A stretch of 13,439 bases of DNA, taken from assembly GCA_001687465.1 (NCBI GenBank), contig LVLI01000913.1:1-13439 (forward strand), written 5' to 3'. Numbering within the stretch: position 1 is the first letter of the stretch; each line of letters opens with the position of its first letter. Source of the stretch: Halocafeteria seosinensis (taxonomy: Eukaryota; Sar; Bigyra; Bicosoecida). The notes beneath the pieces are model-generated. The model did no database searches. It was not told where the DNA came from and saw nothing but the letters and a program-made list of their open reading frames with translations. Both the position numbers and the translations under genes were made by a program. Shown piece by piece: positions 1-9,083 of the stretch.

Positions 1-121
1 GAGCTTAACCAGTGCTGTGTTCCCCCACGGCGCATGTCAGCAAGGCTGCAGGAACAGCGGGCCCGTCGCTGCTTAACACGGGCGCTTACCGCTCCTCGTT
101 AAGAGGATGTGGTCAACTTCC

Positions 122-157
122 CGGCCGGTGGGCTATCTGTCACATTTGTGTGTGTGT
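122..157 (+). repeat. 36-bp dispersed repeat, copy A
   Basis: This segment begins CGGCCGGTGGGCTAT, continues TGTCACATTT and ends in five GT units. It recurs on the opposite strand at 7223-7258 with a single mismatch (C at 137 against A in the other copy). Similarity fades quickly on both sides: GTCAA precedes both copies with a small offset, and an ACAG...AAGA string follows both. It lies about 330 bp upstream of the LRR gene. It could be the conserved part of a small non-autonomous element or a shared regulatory block. No transposase or terminal repeat is visible. Confidence 0.8.
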
Positions 158-394
158 ACAGAAGAATTGCGGAAGACTTATGAAGAACCAATTACATCAT
201 CAAACTCACTGAAATACAGAAAATTTGAAAAAAATACACAGATACTCAAAAGATTGCATATTTTACTATTTGCTGCTGCCGACAATGTCCCCAAAACCAA
301 GGGGAACTTCGCGGGAGCAAAAATTACAAAAAAACTAGTCCGCGATGTCCGGAGAACTACAAAGAAGCTCCTGAGGGGGAGAACTAGCGACCTC

Positions 395-414
395 TTCCCA
401 CTGGGAAGTTCCCA
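395..414. promoter_or_regulatory. Triple alternating TTCCCA half-site
   Basis: TTCCCA (395-400), its inverse TGGGAA (402-407) and TTCCCA again (409-414) follow each other with one base between each. This makes two overlapping perfect palindromes, including the 15-mer CTGGGAAGTTCCCAG (401-415). The array lies about 70 bp upstream of the LRR start codon. The geometry suggests a site for a dimeric or oligomeric DNA-binding protein. It is not a heat-shock element, because the GAA/TTC spacing is 1 bp rather than 2. No binding factor is known. Confidence 0.3.
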
Positions 415-482
415 GGGTGGTGTGCGTGTTGTGGGAAGACGCTGAAGTGAATGAATGACTGAAACCATTTTTGAACCAGAAA

Positions 483-1100
483 ATGGCATCAACGACGAGG
501 AGAAGCTCGGAAGACGAGCATCAAGTGCAACACAGTGTTGGACGCATCCGAGCTAGCGATCCGGAGTATACAGATACAACAGGAGGAATGTTCGGCGGCG
601 GGGACCTCTACCGGAAGAATTTGGACGACAAAGATGCCCAGGATATTGCGGATGCCTTGCGTGCAAATACTACCTTGAATACCCTGCATCTAGGAACCAA
701 CCAGATTGGAGATTCCGGTGCCCAATCATTGGCTGCTGCACTACTTGAGAACAGGACATTGACCCAGATATTTTTACCAGGGAACCAAATTGGTGCTACA
801 GGTGCTCAATCCCTGGCTGAAGCGCTGAGCGTCAATTCCACTTTGACTGTGCTGTCCTTAACGGGGAATCCAATCGGCGATGAGGGTGCGCAGGCCCTGG
901 CCGATGCCTTGCGCACCAACAAGACACTGGACGCACTTTATCTACCAGCAAACCAGATTACGGATATAGGTGCCCGAGCGCTAGAGGAAGCCTTGCGTGT
1001 CAATACGACACTGACTTGCATTGATCTCGAAGGGAATCCAATCAACGATCAGTCACTAAAGGAGCGCGTGTATCAGTCTCTTGGTCCCGTGGAGAAATGA
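483..1100 (+). CDS. RNI-type leucine-rich repeat protein
   Basis: This is a single-exon gene of 205 residues. The start is the ATG at 483; the frame stays open a few codons further upstream but has no other ATG there. After a polar Ser/Arg/Glu-rich N-terminus of about 40 residues comes a capping half-repeat (DAQDIADALRAN). Five repeats of 28 residues follow, starting near residues 62, 90, 118, 146 and 174. Each has the form N-x-T-L-x-x-L-x-L-x-x-N-x-I-G-x-x-G-A-x-x-L-A-x-A-L, the ribonuclease-inhibitor (NLRC3-like) LRR signature that folds as a beta-alpha horseshoe. No signal peptide, membrane segment, NACHT or other effector domain is present, so the protein is probably a cytosolic or nuclear interaction scaffold. 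The partner is unknown. Such proteins are abundant in early fungi and stramenopiles, and the family assignment is firm while the function is not. Confidence 0.9.
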   Translation: MASTTRRSSEDEHQVQHSVGRIRASDPEYTDTTGGMFGGGDLYRKNLDDKDAQDIADALRANTTLNTLHLGTNQIGDSGAQSLAAALLENRTLTQIFLPGNQIGATGAQSLAEALSVNSTLTVLSLTGNPIGDEGAQALADALRTNKTLDALYLPANQITDIGARALEEALRVNTTLTCIDLEGNPINDQSLKERVYQSLGPVEK

Positions 1101-2017
1101 AGTCAGAACTCCCCTACTAACTGCACTCAATACTGATTTCCACTTTTCTTTTGGAGGTTGTTTGTTTCGCTTTGTTGATGGGATGAGTCCAATGGATTTG
1201 CTGAAAGAGCAAAACAAACAACGCGATATCTCAATCGGCGGGAGAGGAATTAGCAGGGGAAGATGAATGAGCACATATCACACTTAAAGCTGTCGTATCC
1301 ATGCCGCACCATGGTAACGTCTTCTTCCTTTTTTCTTGTTTTTATAAGTCTTAACTGCATCGGGATAACTTAGTCATCACACGCTCTTCATTACCAGGGT
1401 AGTCACTGTGTTTTCTTTCTTCTGGGCGGGGTCTTAAGTAGGGCTTAAGTAACCTCTTCGTGGTCTTAACCGCATTCGGCGATTCCTTACACAGAAGAAT
1501 TGAGCCAGCACCTCTTCTTCACTCTCTAGCTCCGTGCGGACGACTCAAACACCTAGACTCCTCAATAAATCTTCAGAGACAGGAGATAATGTCCGTTCAG
1601 AAGTTTCAAGCGAGAGGGAGGCTCTTGGACTTTGGGGAAGCTTCTCGCTTTCTCTCCCTTGCCTGGAGTTCCTGAACATCAAAGCAAGTACGCTAAGTCT
1701 GCCATCATTTTCCCAAGTGCTACAATGGAAGTTCCTCCTTCTTACTTCGGACCCATTGTATGAGGACGAGATTTGCAAGTCCTCGATACTCTAAAAAGAC
1801 TTAAACAAGAAAAGTTCCCTTGCTCCACAACTATTCCTTTCCCACGACCGTTGCTTTCGTTTTACTATTTCTCGCGAATTTCTGAATTGAATTCCCACCG
1901 CGGTCCGCTGACTGTCAGTGACCGAGTTCACGTCGCACGAGCTTCACAAGTCGTATATTCGGGTGGATTGATTGGTTGTATACGGTATAAAGACTCAATT
2001 TTTTGCATTTCTACACC
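1101..2017. other. Non-coding intergenic region
   Basis: No gene could be supported on either strand. The region contains four related CTTAA-centred motifs: GTCTTAACTGCAT at 1349, GTCTTAAGT at 1431, GGCTTAAGT at 1442 and GTCTTAACCGCAT at 1463. The first and last extend to a degenerate 16-17-bp direct repeat that includes a following CGG. Pyrimidine tracts lie near 1320-1345 and 1411-1421. A TATA-like box at 1986 precedes the hydrolase gene. The AATAAA at 1564 is too far (about 460 bp) from the LRR stop to be assigned to it. Confidence 0.5.
1986..1991 (+). promoter_or_regulatory. TATA-like box of the serine hydrolase gene
   Basis: The sequence TATAAA, in the context GGTATAAAGACTC, ends 26 bp before the hydrolase ATG at 2018. 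If it is functional, transcription would begin very close to the start codon and give an extremely short leader. The call rests only on motif and position. Confidence 0.3.
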
Positions 2018-3696
2018 ATGTCTGTCTCATCGCAGAGTTTCCTACAGGGAGCGACCATGTTGATGGTCGTGGCTGTGGTAGGCGCTAAACCTGATTTTTC
2101 CCACGTTGAATCCCGTAAGTTGGAAGATCCCAGGAAGGAAATACGTTTATAAGGACTTTATACACTGTGTATATGTTTCGTTGCAGTTTTATTGAGTAAG
2201 ATCGACCAGCATGTCTTCCCCGGCTGTGCTGCCGCAGTCATGCAAAATGGGGAGCTACTATTTGCCAAAGCGTTCGGCAATTTCACTTACGGGAAGCGTC
2301 CCGCCCCAGTTAATGGGTACAATCCCGCAGTTAATCTCGATACATTATGGGATTTAGCTTCCCTCACCAAGGTGACAACCACTACCTCGTGCGTCGCGCA
2401 GTTCTACCAGCGAGGTGAATTGGATCTTGACACTCACGTGGCTGATCCCTACTTACTGGGCAGTGAGTTCGATAACAATGGTAAAGGACCTATCAAAGTT
2501 CTCAACCTCCTCCTTCATAATGCTGGCTACCCTCCCGACCCCCGTCCTACGTACAATACAAAACAGTTTGGATGCCCAGCGACATTCGACCCTGTGGCAC
2601 CGGAAGTGTTCACATGCAGTGAAAAAATCTTCAAGTCTCTCCTCACCCAAACTCTAATTAACCCTGTGGGCCAAAAATACGTATATAGCGACCTTTCTAT
2701 GATCACCGCTCAATACGTAGTAGGGACTTTGGCCAAAAAGCTGGGCTATGTGTCGTTCAGTGATCTCCTTGATACATGTCAAGGGAATTTGACTAATCCC
2801 TCGCAACAACCCGGATTAGAGAAGAGCTGCTATTTCGAAGCATACGCCCGCAAGCACGTCTTTGGTCCGCTCGGTATGCAGAGTACAGGCTTTCTGCCGA
2901 AACACTCCATGTGGAGCAATACAGCGCCTGCTTGGATCGATGAGAGTTATCGGGGAGGTGTTATCCAAGGATCGGTGAGCGATGGTAACAGTTATGCGTT
3001 AGGCGGGATTGCCGGACATGCAGGAGTATTCAGGTATGTACATCTGAACATATCCTTTGATTTTTCTTTCCTTGTCTTAATGCCATTCGTTTCGGGTATT
3101 TCCCCAGCAACATTCCCGACTTGTTGAAAATAATGGATGCTTTACTGTTTCCGCCCACTGGGCAGTCGAAATACTTAAACGCCACAACGGTCAAGAAATT
3201 TACGACTGCATACAACCTTACTCAGAGCAGCCGTGCTCTTGGATGGGATACAAACAATTACAAAGCAAATAGGTGGGTGCGAAATAGAACTGGACCAGGT
3301 GTTATACTGTTCTTTATGAGTAGATTTACGTTGTACCTGTGCAGCTATCGTGGATGCGCCAACTTATCTTCGCTGACGTTTACGCATTTGGGGTATACAG
3401 GAACACAGCTTTGCGGTACGTTTATCCCATCGTTAATTCGCATGTCATGTAGCTGTCACTACATTACTTGGTCAATTGTTCAGGCGATCCAACGCGAAAT
3501 CTGGCTACAATTCTATTGACGAACCGAGTATATCCAAACTCTACAGGTGCGGTTTTCAGCATCTTCTTGTCCTACAGTACTCTTGACTGATTTACATCGA
3601 ATTGTATGTACATCCGCAGGCCAAATGAAAACCATACATGTTGCTAGACAAGAGTATAACAATGCGGTTCTGGCAGCGATCGAAGGAGGAGCGTAG
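2018..3696 (+). CDS. Secreted serine hydrolase, beta-lactamase/transpeptidase superfamily
   Basis: I read six exons: 2018-2114, 2187-3033, 3108-3272, 3345-3415, 3484-3546 and 3620-3696. They total 1320 nt and give 439 residues. The introns are 68-74 nt with GT...CAG ends. The first exon encodes a signal peptide with hydrophobic core MLMVVAVVGA and probable cleavage after A23. Catalytic landmarks of class C/PBP-like enzymes follow: S91-L-T-K94 (nucleophile motif), Y199-S-D201 in the YxN position, and H384-L-G386 in the KTG/HTG position followed by YTGT. DGNSYALGGIAGHAGVFS and the LLTNRVYP segment match the bacterial-type serine hydrolase (EstB/PBP4*-like) branch. Six N-glycosylation sequons (for example N64-F-T) fit passage through the secretory pathway. 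The substrate is unknown; esterase or peptidase activity is likelier than antibiotic resistance. The deviations YSD and HLG from the usual motifs are conservative. AATAAA lies 29 bp after the stop. The family call and splice model are strong. Confidence 0.9.
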
Positions 3697-3724
3697 ACCT
3701 GGTTGGACGCAGTATTCACTAACG

Positions 3725-3730
3725 AATAAA
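3725..3730 (+). terminator. Candidate polyadenylation signal of the hydrolase gene
   Basis: AATAAA lies 29 bp downstream of the TAG at 3694-3696, in the 192-bp gap between two convergent genes. Motif and distance fit a cleavage/polyadenylation signal. No transcript data support it. Confidence 0.4.
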
Positions 3731-3888
3731 CGTCACATAGATATACCATATGGTGCTACAGTGTATATGTTCATAAAGGATTCTCTACAAAGGTTCCTGG
3801 ACACAAAGATACAAAGAGTAGATAATACAAAAGAAGTTAACCTTCATCAGCTAACTCGCCGCCATTCGCCGGCCAGTAAATCGACGTT

Positions 3889-6738
3889 TCACAACTGGGA
3901 ATCTTGATAGAAAAAATCGTCGAAGTCCATGCCTAGTAGAGGCATGTCAGGTATACCAAATTGAGGCCCTCCGTCGTCGCCATTCAGGAAGAAGCTGTTG
4001 GGATCAGGAACGCGCGTACTTGTGTTGTCCGACTGCCCCATAGCTGTGGGGCCTTGTGGTGTGGAGGAGGGATGGCTCATATTTAGTCCTCCAGTAGAGG
4101 TCGGCATGCCATCGGCCACATACGCTTTAAAATTATGCATGTCGGAGGCCTCCTCATCAGAAATAGAGTGAGAGACAACAGCTAAGCGTTCCAGATTCTG
4201 AGTATTCTGCATGTTCTGGGCGGGGATACTAGGGAACGTAGGGTTTTCCGTTGAGGCCATAGGCTCTCGTTGTTGCGAAGACCTTGACTGGGCACTAGCC
4301 GTAGTCGATCCCTGCTTACAGTATTCCACCCTCCGTTTCGCTTTACCCACAAGAAGCTTTGCTAAAGGCCAAATTTTTGCCCTTTCCTGGAGAAGATGCA
4401 GTATCCAAGATACTTCATCGGAGCGCTGACAAGAAAACAGTACAGGGATAAGCATAACCAAGCTAGCTGTGTCTACATAACCTCCGTAGAGTCGGAACGG
4501 AGACTTTAGAGCATTTAGCACGGCATTGCATTCCTCCTCAGCCGCTGCATTGTTTCCGCAGGTATAGTATAGAGTGGCCTTGCAAGCGTGAATCTGTATA
4601 AGGAAGCTGTAGTTCATAGCGGCGCCAATACGGTATTCTTTGACCAATTTCTCAGCTTCTTCAAGAGCACCAGCCATCAGAGGTCCCCACTGAGAAAGCT
4701 CCTGTGGTGTGCTGATGCGACGACGCAACTTTCGTCCGACAAAGTTCAAGATGCGGGTCATCCTGATCCGCGGAGCTTCCTCATTGTTCGAAGATCCTCG
4801 CATCAAAGCTTCTTCAGATGCGCTGAAGGAAAGACTCCGTGACACCGCCGTGATCTGAGCAAGCACCTTGCATGTCATCGCTACGTTTGCAGGCAAGTAC
4901 TCAGATTCTTCATGCCAGGGGCCAGGGTGAGAAGCCCATTCACATGAATCAGCAAAATCCGAAGGAGGAGGATCAAGACTGTTGATTCTTTCATCGTCGA
5001 TCCGAGGAACTGTCTTCGATGCAATGCTGTGAGCCATTTCATTCGCCAGTGCAACATACAACTTGGCTTGAGACAGGTCACCTTTCTCAGAGGTTCCTAT
5101 ACGATAATATCCCAGCAAAAGCAACCCGGAAACCGTGGCTAATCTCGGGATATCAAATCCACAGACGCAGCATACCCTTGCTCTCTCGGCATAGATGTTA
5201 GCTCGGTCATGATGCATGTTTAGCCTAGCACCAATAGCGAGCACTCCATTCAGGAGGAGTGACGCCGCTGCTGGGGTTTGTCGGGTGAAGGAGATAGGTC
5301 CCTCGTCGTCGAAAGGCATTTCGGCATGTTCCGGTACCTTCAGTAAGTTCTTCGCCGAGCTATGATCATGCTTCGGAAGTCCATACTCATCCGTATCGCT
5401 ACGGGTTTCTTTTTTCTTTCCTCCACGGCTTTGCCTGAATTTGGAACAAGTGAATCCATGTCTTCGCAATTCTTCTGCACTTGTAAGCATACTATGATCA
5501 ATGGGAGTATCGGACGACCTGAATATTTTCTGTGCTTCCAAGGTCGTTCGCGCGGTGGCACCAAGTCCCTCATTCTCAAACAGTCCTTGCTCTTTCAGAC
5601 TATTCTTCAAAGAGTCACGATTTAGGAGTTCAAGAATATTGCAGAAATAGGTGGGATCTACCATCGGCAAGAGCGAGTTACAAAATACGAAAAAAGCTCT
5701 GACGTACTGTAGCTCTTCTGCTTCTGTTCCCAAGGACTGGCACAAGGTATAGCATACCCACCCCACTTTGGTACTAACGATAGTGGTGTGGGGAAGCTGC
5801 AATGCTATTGCAAGACGCCGTAAGTCTGCCATGGCCGAAACAGCATGGGGGTCTACTTGACTCGCTTCTCCTTCAGCTGCATTTGCACCTTCCCCTCCTT
5901 CTCCTTCAGTGTTGGAACTGTACACCCAATCTAGGGCTTGCCCCAAGTACGCTGGTGGAGCCCGAGGAGGCTTGAAATGCTGTCGAATCCCTTCAAAGGC
6001 AGCTTTTGATTTTTTCTTTTCCTTCTCAAGCTCTCGTTGCAAATTCATTTCTCGTTTCTTCGAGGCTTCCAACTCATCCTGTGCTTTGCGTAACTTGCCG
6101 TAAAGACCTTGAACACTTCCTTGTTTCGGCCCCCGTTTCTTGGGGGACCTGTAGACACACTCCACGCCTTTCGCGGAACAAGATGCACACGGTTGATTCC
6201 CATCACACTTCCGTTTTCTCTGCAGCAACGCATTACACAAACAAAAATCCGAATTATTTGAGTCACAACAGTCAAACGATGCATCCCGTCTTCAACTTAC
6301 TGCATGACAGCTCTCACAAGCCTTGGGCAAGCGGACTCGATTCTGCCTCTGTTCCCGGCGGCCTTTGGCATTACCAGAAGCAGATGAATTGCCTCTCTCG
6401 GCAGGGGTGTCTTCATCGGTACTTCGGCTCTCTACGGAGCTACCTTGGTACGTGGCGCTCTGGAGCATATCACCCGGCTCACCAGAAACAGGCATTAATG
6501 GGTCAAACGCATCGTCTCCAAAGCCTCCACCACTGGCATTGTTGTCCTCGCGTATGGGGGCAGTTGGCGCCGCTGAGACTACCCTCTCAGCCGAAGCGCC
6601 ATCTAATTGACTCCGCTCGGTTAAGGAAAAGTTCAAGAAATGCTCCTCAGCCGCTGCACCTGGCTGTGCATAAGGGTCTCCCGCCGTACTAGCCACCGAC
6701 GAGGCTGTCTTTCGCGTTGATGTCCTCTGGCGCTTCAT
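3889..6738 (-). CDS. Zn2Cys6 (Gal4-type) transcription factor
   Basis: The gene has two exons, 6738-6301 and 6219-3889, joined in phase 0 across an 81-nt GTAAGT...CTGCAG intron to give 922 residues. The intron splits the zinc cluster, and the joined protein has the canonical C141-x2-C144-x6-C151-x5-C157-x2-C160-x6-C167 with the basic RKRK between the first Cys pair and C151. A KKRGPK linker and a charged coiled coil (about 187-218) follow, the usual DNA-binding linker and dimerisation layout. The middle part has helical segments such as VSGLLLLGYYRIG and AKLYVALANEMA, resembling the fungal-specific middle homology region. The tail is Ser/Asn/Pro-rich and ends in an acidic-aromatic motif, MDFDDFFYQD, typical of transactivation segments. 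The N-terminal 138 residues are low-complexity with an Arg/Lys-rich patch that may aid nuclear import. The protein presumably binds CGG-containing sites as a dimer. Target genes are unknown. Confidence 0.9.
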
Positions 6739-7054
6739 GTATTCGGCCGTGGGTGTAGTAGGCTGCCCCTGGCCCTTTCAAATATACCCCAAGGTGCAGT
6801 GGTTTCTTATGCGAGAAAGAAAAAGCCTTCCTCGTAAACAGCTCCCTACACGCTGTGATAAACGCAGTCAATGAATGCGCACGAGCTGTAGGAGTCAGAC
6901 GATACTCTTCCGTCTGCCTAAATGGAGGCGCATATGAATCATGGGCCTAATATTCTACTGCCACCTGTTTCGCATTCCATCGGACAATCCTAGTTTAACC
7001 GCTAGAATGCTGTACTGCGGTCCCCGTACATCCCCGGCCTGTCTTTTCAGTGCT

Positions 7055-7095
7055 GTCCCGGATTTTTTTCGTCCCGGACGCGGATTTAACCCGGA
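7055..7095. promoter_or_regulatory. Cluster of CCCGGA motifs
   Basis: GTCCCGGA occurs at 7055-7062 and 7071-7078, and CCCGGA at 7090-7095, so the CCCGGA cores start 16 and 17 bp apart. A further CGGA lies at 7081-7084. CGG/CCG triplets are the half-sites read by Zn2Cys6 dimers. The cluster lies about 320 bp upstream of the zinc-cluster gene's start, so autoregulation is possible. This is an inference from motif and position only. Confidence 0.3.
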
Positions 7096-7205
7096 AATCG
7101 CTGGCTTCAGAAACCGCATCGCTTCATTTGCAATCCTTCAGTTATGAAAGCTCAACCAATCTGTCGGCAGCTATTCATGGCTTTGGTAAAACAGTTCCAT
7201 GATGA

Positions 7206-7267
7206 TTGACTCTTCACTGTTGACACACACACAAATGTGACATATAGCCCACCGGCCGTTGACTCTT
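7206..7267. repeat. 9-bp direct repeat bracketing repeat copy B
   Basis: TTGACTCTT occurs at 7206-7214 and again at 7259-7267, with a 44-bp interval between them that ends exactly with the 36-bp repeat. The arrangement looks like a target-site duplication around a small insertion. It could equally be two copies of a binding site. Confidence 0.45.
7223..7258 (-). repeat. 36-bp dispersed repeat, copy B
   Basis: The reverse complement of this segment matches 122-157 at 35 of 36 positions, including the same five GT units. The two copies are inverted relative to each other about 7.1 kb apart. This copy sits between divergent genes and is flanked by the 9-bp repeat TTGACTCTT. Confidence 0.8.
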
Positions 7268-7290
7268 GAGTCACGACCCTGCAGTTCGTG

Positions 7291-7314
7291 AGTGGTCACA
7301 TTCTCGTGACCACT
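7291..7314. promoter_or_regulatory. Perfect 9-bp inverted repeat with 6-nt loop
   Basis: AGTGGTCAC (7291-7299) and GTGACCACT (7306-7314) are perfect reverse complements separated by ATTCTC. A smaller palindrome, TGACTC-TT-GAGTCA, lies just upstream at 7260-7273 and contains a bZIP-like TGAGTCA. Either could be a protein-binding site or a hairpin. No function is demonstrated. Confidence 0.35.
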
Positions 7315-7906
7315 GATAAGGCGTGTACGTTGGAGTAGAACAGCATCAAACCGAAAATCTTCATCTTTTGGTTCGGGTAGCGAAAAAAGTTGAACACGAT
7401 AGTTGAAGGGAAAAATTCGGTTAATTCTTCCGCCGGGATCCCAATGAAGCCGCACTCCAAGGATACATAACGGTTTTCACAATTGGAAAATTACTTTAGC
7501 CTCGCTCCTAAAAAACCCGTTCCCAGAACTTAGTATGAGAATATATGTCAAAGCTCGACTTGATTCAGTAGGTAGCGATTGTTGGTGAGTTCCTGGTTGT
7601 GGAATTGGAATTTGTTGCACAACTTTATCGGGAGTTCTGGAGGTGCATGTCCAGTTGCCAGAAAAACAGATAAGAAACGAACTTAATCATGCTGACTGTT
7701 TATCCAACTCGCAGCGAAACTTTCATCAAGCAGCGTGCAAGCCTTGAGCACTTTTTGAAGGTTTTGAAACCTGAACGAAAAGATTGCTGCATTCGCAGCA
7801 AGATTGCAAGCATATGCGCCGCTATGTATGATGGGTTAGACAGGTTTGCGTGGATTGTAGAGCTTCGAACACCCTCCGTTGTCTGTGCCGAAAAGAATAC
7901 AAGAAG

Positions 7907-8591
7907 ATGTTTCGTCGTCGTGATGATTATCAGCAGGATAATCGAGGAGGAAGATATGGAGACCGTGAAGGAGATTACCGTTCCTCAGCCCCTGTACAGA
8001 AAGAGGTCGATAGAGAAAAGGTACGCAGGTATTGTGACGTAACACTTGCCTATGCATGATTGGGACTTGGTTGCTACATTGCAGACGTGCCCATTATTGC
8101 TGAGGACCTTTGTGAGAAGTGGCCGGCACCATTCGTAAGACTCCAATTGTATATTACTAGCGCATTACTTTGTTTGACGGTAGCATTGGCATCTTGTAAA
8201 TGCAGTGAAGATGATTTCAACCCCTATGGAACAGTACCTGAACAAGATGAGTTTCAGCTATACACATGGTATGCTCAATACAGCGAAGGACCTCTACGTA
8301 TACCGTTCCTTTTGTATTATGTCTCTTTCTTATGCTTTCCTCAGGCCCGACGCAACATTAGGAGAGTTAGCGAGTCTAGTAAAAGAAGTATTCGAACCTG
8401 CTCGAGAGCCAGATGCATCATTGTCGATGGCAATAGTACATCCCGATCGTAGTGGAAGGGTAATTATGCGTGAAATCGGAGTGGTAGACGCAACAAGACC
8501 TAACCGCGAGGTTGAAAAGAAAGTGCTCGGATCCTCAGGCTTTCAAACTGGGGACTTTTTAGATGTTGCTGTAGAAAGAAAGCACCTATAA
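7907..8591 (+). CDS. SAP18: Histone deacetylase complex subunit SAP18
   Basis: I read four exons: 7907-8020, 8085-8134, 8206-8268 and 8345-8591. They total 474 nt and give 157 residues. The introns are 64, 71 and 76 nt. The product carries the SAP18 ubiquitin-like fold signatures in order: VDREK then TCPLLLRTFVRSGRHH, EFQLYTWPDATLGELASLVKEV, a central AIVHPDRSG...REIG strand pair, and GFQTGDFLDVAV at the end. Length matches animal and plant SAP18. The first 30 or so residues are Arg/Gly/Asp-rich, a flexible extension like that of plant orthologues. In known systems SAP18 joins Sin3-HDAC co-repressors and, with RNPS1 and acinus or pinin, the ASAP/PSAP complexes of the exon junction. The start is the ATG at 7907, just before the Arg-rich segment. 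The splice model is strongly supported because each junction restores the conserved alignment. Confidence 0.93.
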
Positions 8592-9083
8592 GCTATGCAG
8601 TAAACGCTTCGTTTGGCACGGGTTCTTAGGCAACGTTCGGTCATACGCAGCCTATGTTGTGAAATTTCGATGTTAAACTGTTTTCTCCTTGAGTTTTGTG
8701 TTGCATTAAAAGACAATAGACTATTCACAGTATGGTAACGACCTTGTATATTACGTAGTGGTTGTATTATGGGTAGTTGAGAACCATCCTCTGAGTTGTT
8801 TTCTGCGTTGGTCATCTAATGGCTCTCAGAAGTCGAACGCATTCGCTGATGGGTTAGCAATGCAAACAACTTTTGCGCTCTTATAGTGCAAATCCCACTT
8901 CGTTGTAGCCTCAGTTGCTAACGGCGTCTTGCATTCCTCAATAACTTCACAAAATGCGAGGAGCCCGCCAGGAATCTACTCTTCCAACCTCAAAGGATTG
9001 ACACAGACTCCATAGACCTTTTCCGGTTTCGTCACTGCACTTTTCGAATAGTTTAGAAAGTTAAATTTTACGATAAAGAAAGA
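8592..9083. other. Non-coding intergenic region
   Basis: This 492-bp region lies between SAP18 and the next small gene on the same strand. No gene is supported. It has an 8-bp inverted repeat, GTTAGCAA at 8853-8860 and TTGCTAAC at 8915-8922. An AT-rich stretch lies directly before the ATG at 9084. Confidence 0.5.

Larger units (their letters stand above)
1..482. other. Upstream non-coding region
   Basis: No gene is recognised here. It holds the 36-bp repeat (122-157), an AT-rich stretch at about 180-345, and a triple palindromic half-site at 395-414. Open frames on both strands overlap one another, lack family similarity, and mostly begin at non-ATG codons. The region is probably the 5' flank and leader of the LRR gene that starts at 483. 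Confidence 0.5.
6739..7906. other. Divergent intergenic region
   Basis: This 1168-bp region separates the start codons of the zinc-cluster gene (leftward) and SAP18 (rightward), so it should hold both promoters. No protein family is recognisable. It contains CCCGGA repeats (7055-7095), a 9-bp direct repeat flanking the second copy of the 36-bp repeat (7206-7267), and two palindromes (7260-7273 and 7291-7314). An ATG at 7689 opens a 117-codon frame that runs past the SAP18 start in another frame. It is either upstream of the transcription start or spliced out. Confidence 0.5.

Noticed and set aside
158-169. 12-mer ACAGAAGAATTG repeated at 1491-1502
   Set aside because: In a 13-kb window several shared 12-mers are expected by chance, and the match does not extend.
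401-415. Heat-shock element or kappa-B site reading of the palindrome
   Set aside because: The spacing of GAA and TTC is wrong for a heat-shock element, and Rel-type factors are not expected outside animals and their close relatives.
107-445. 112-codon open frame on the plus strand, with an overlapping 104-codon frame on the minus strand (178-492)
   Set aside because: The two frames overlap on opposite strands, neither resembles a known family, and the plus frame covers the 36-bp repeat. The same peptide fragment appears at the inverted copy near 7223-7258 only because the DNA is repeated.
7689-8042. 117-codon plus-strand frame overlapping the SAP18 start
   Set aside because: It is out of frame with SAP18, has no family similarity, and its end covers SAP18 exon 1 and the start of intron 1. 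SAP18 is supported by alignment across every splice junction.
8205-8591. Reading the SAP18 C-terminal half as a stand-alone 128-residue protein
   Set aside because: Its first part is a different frame and includes intron 3. The conserved YTW-PDATL junction is only restored by splicing.
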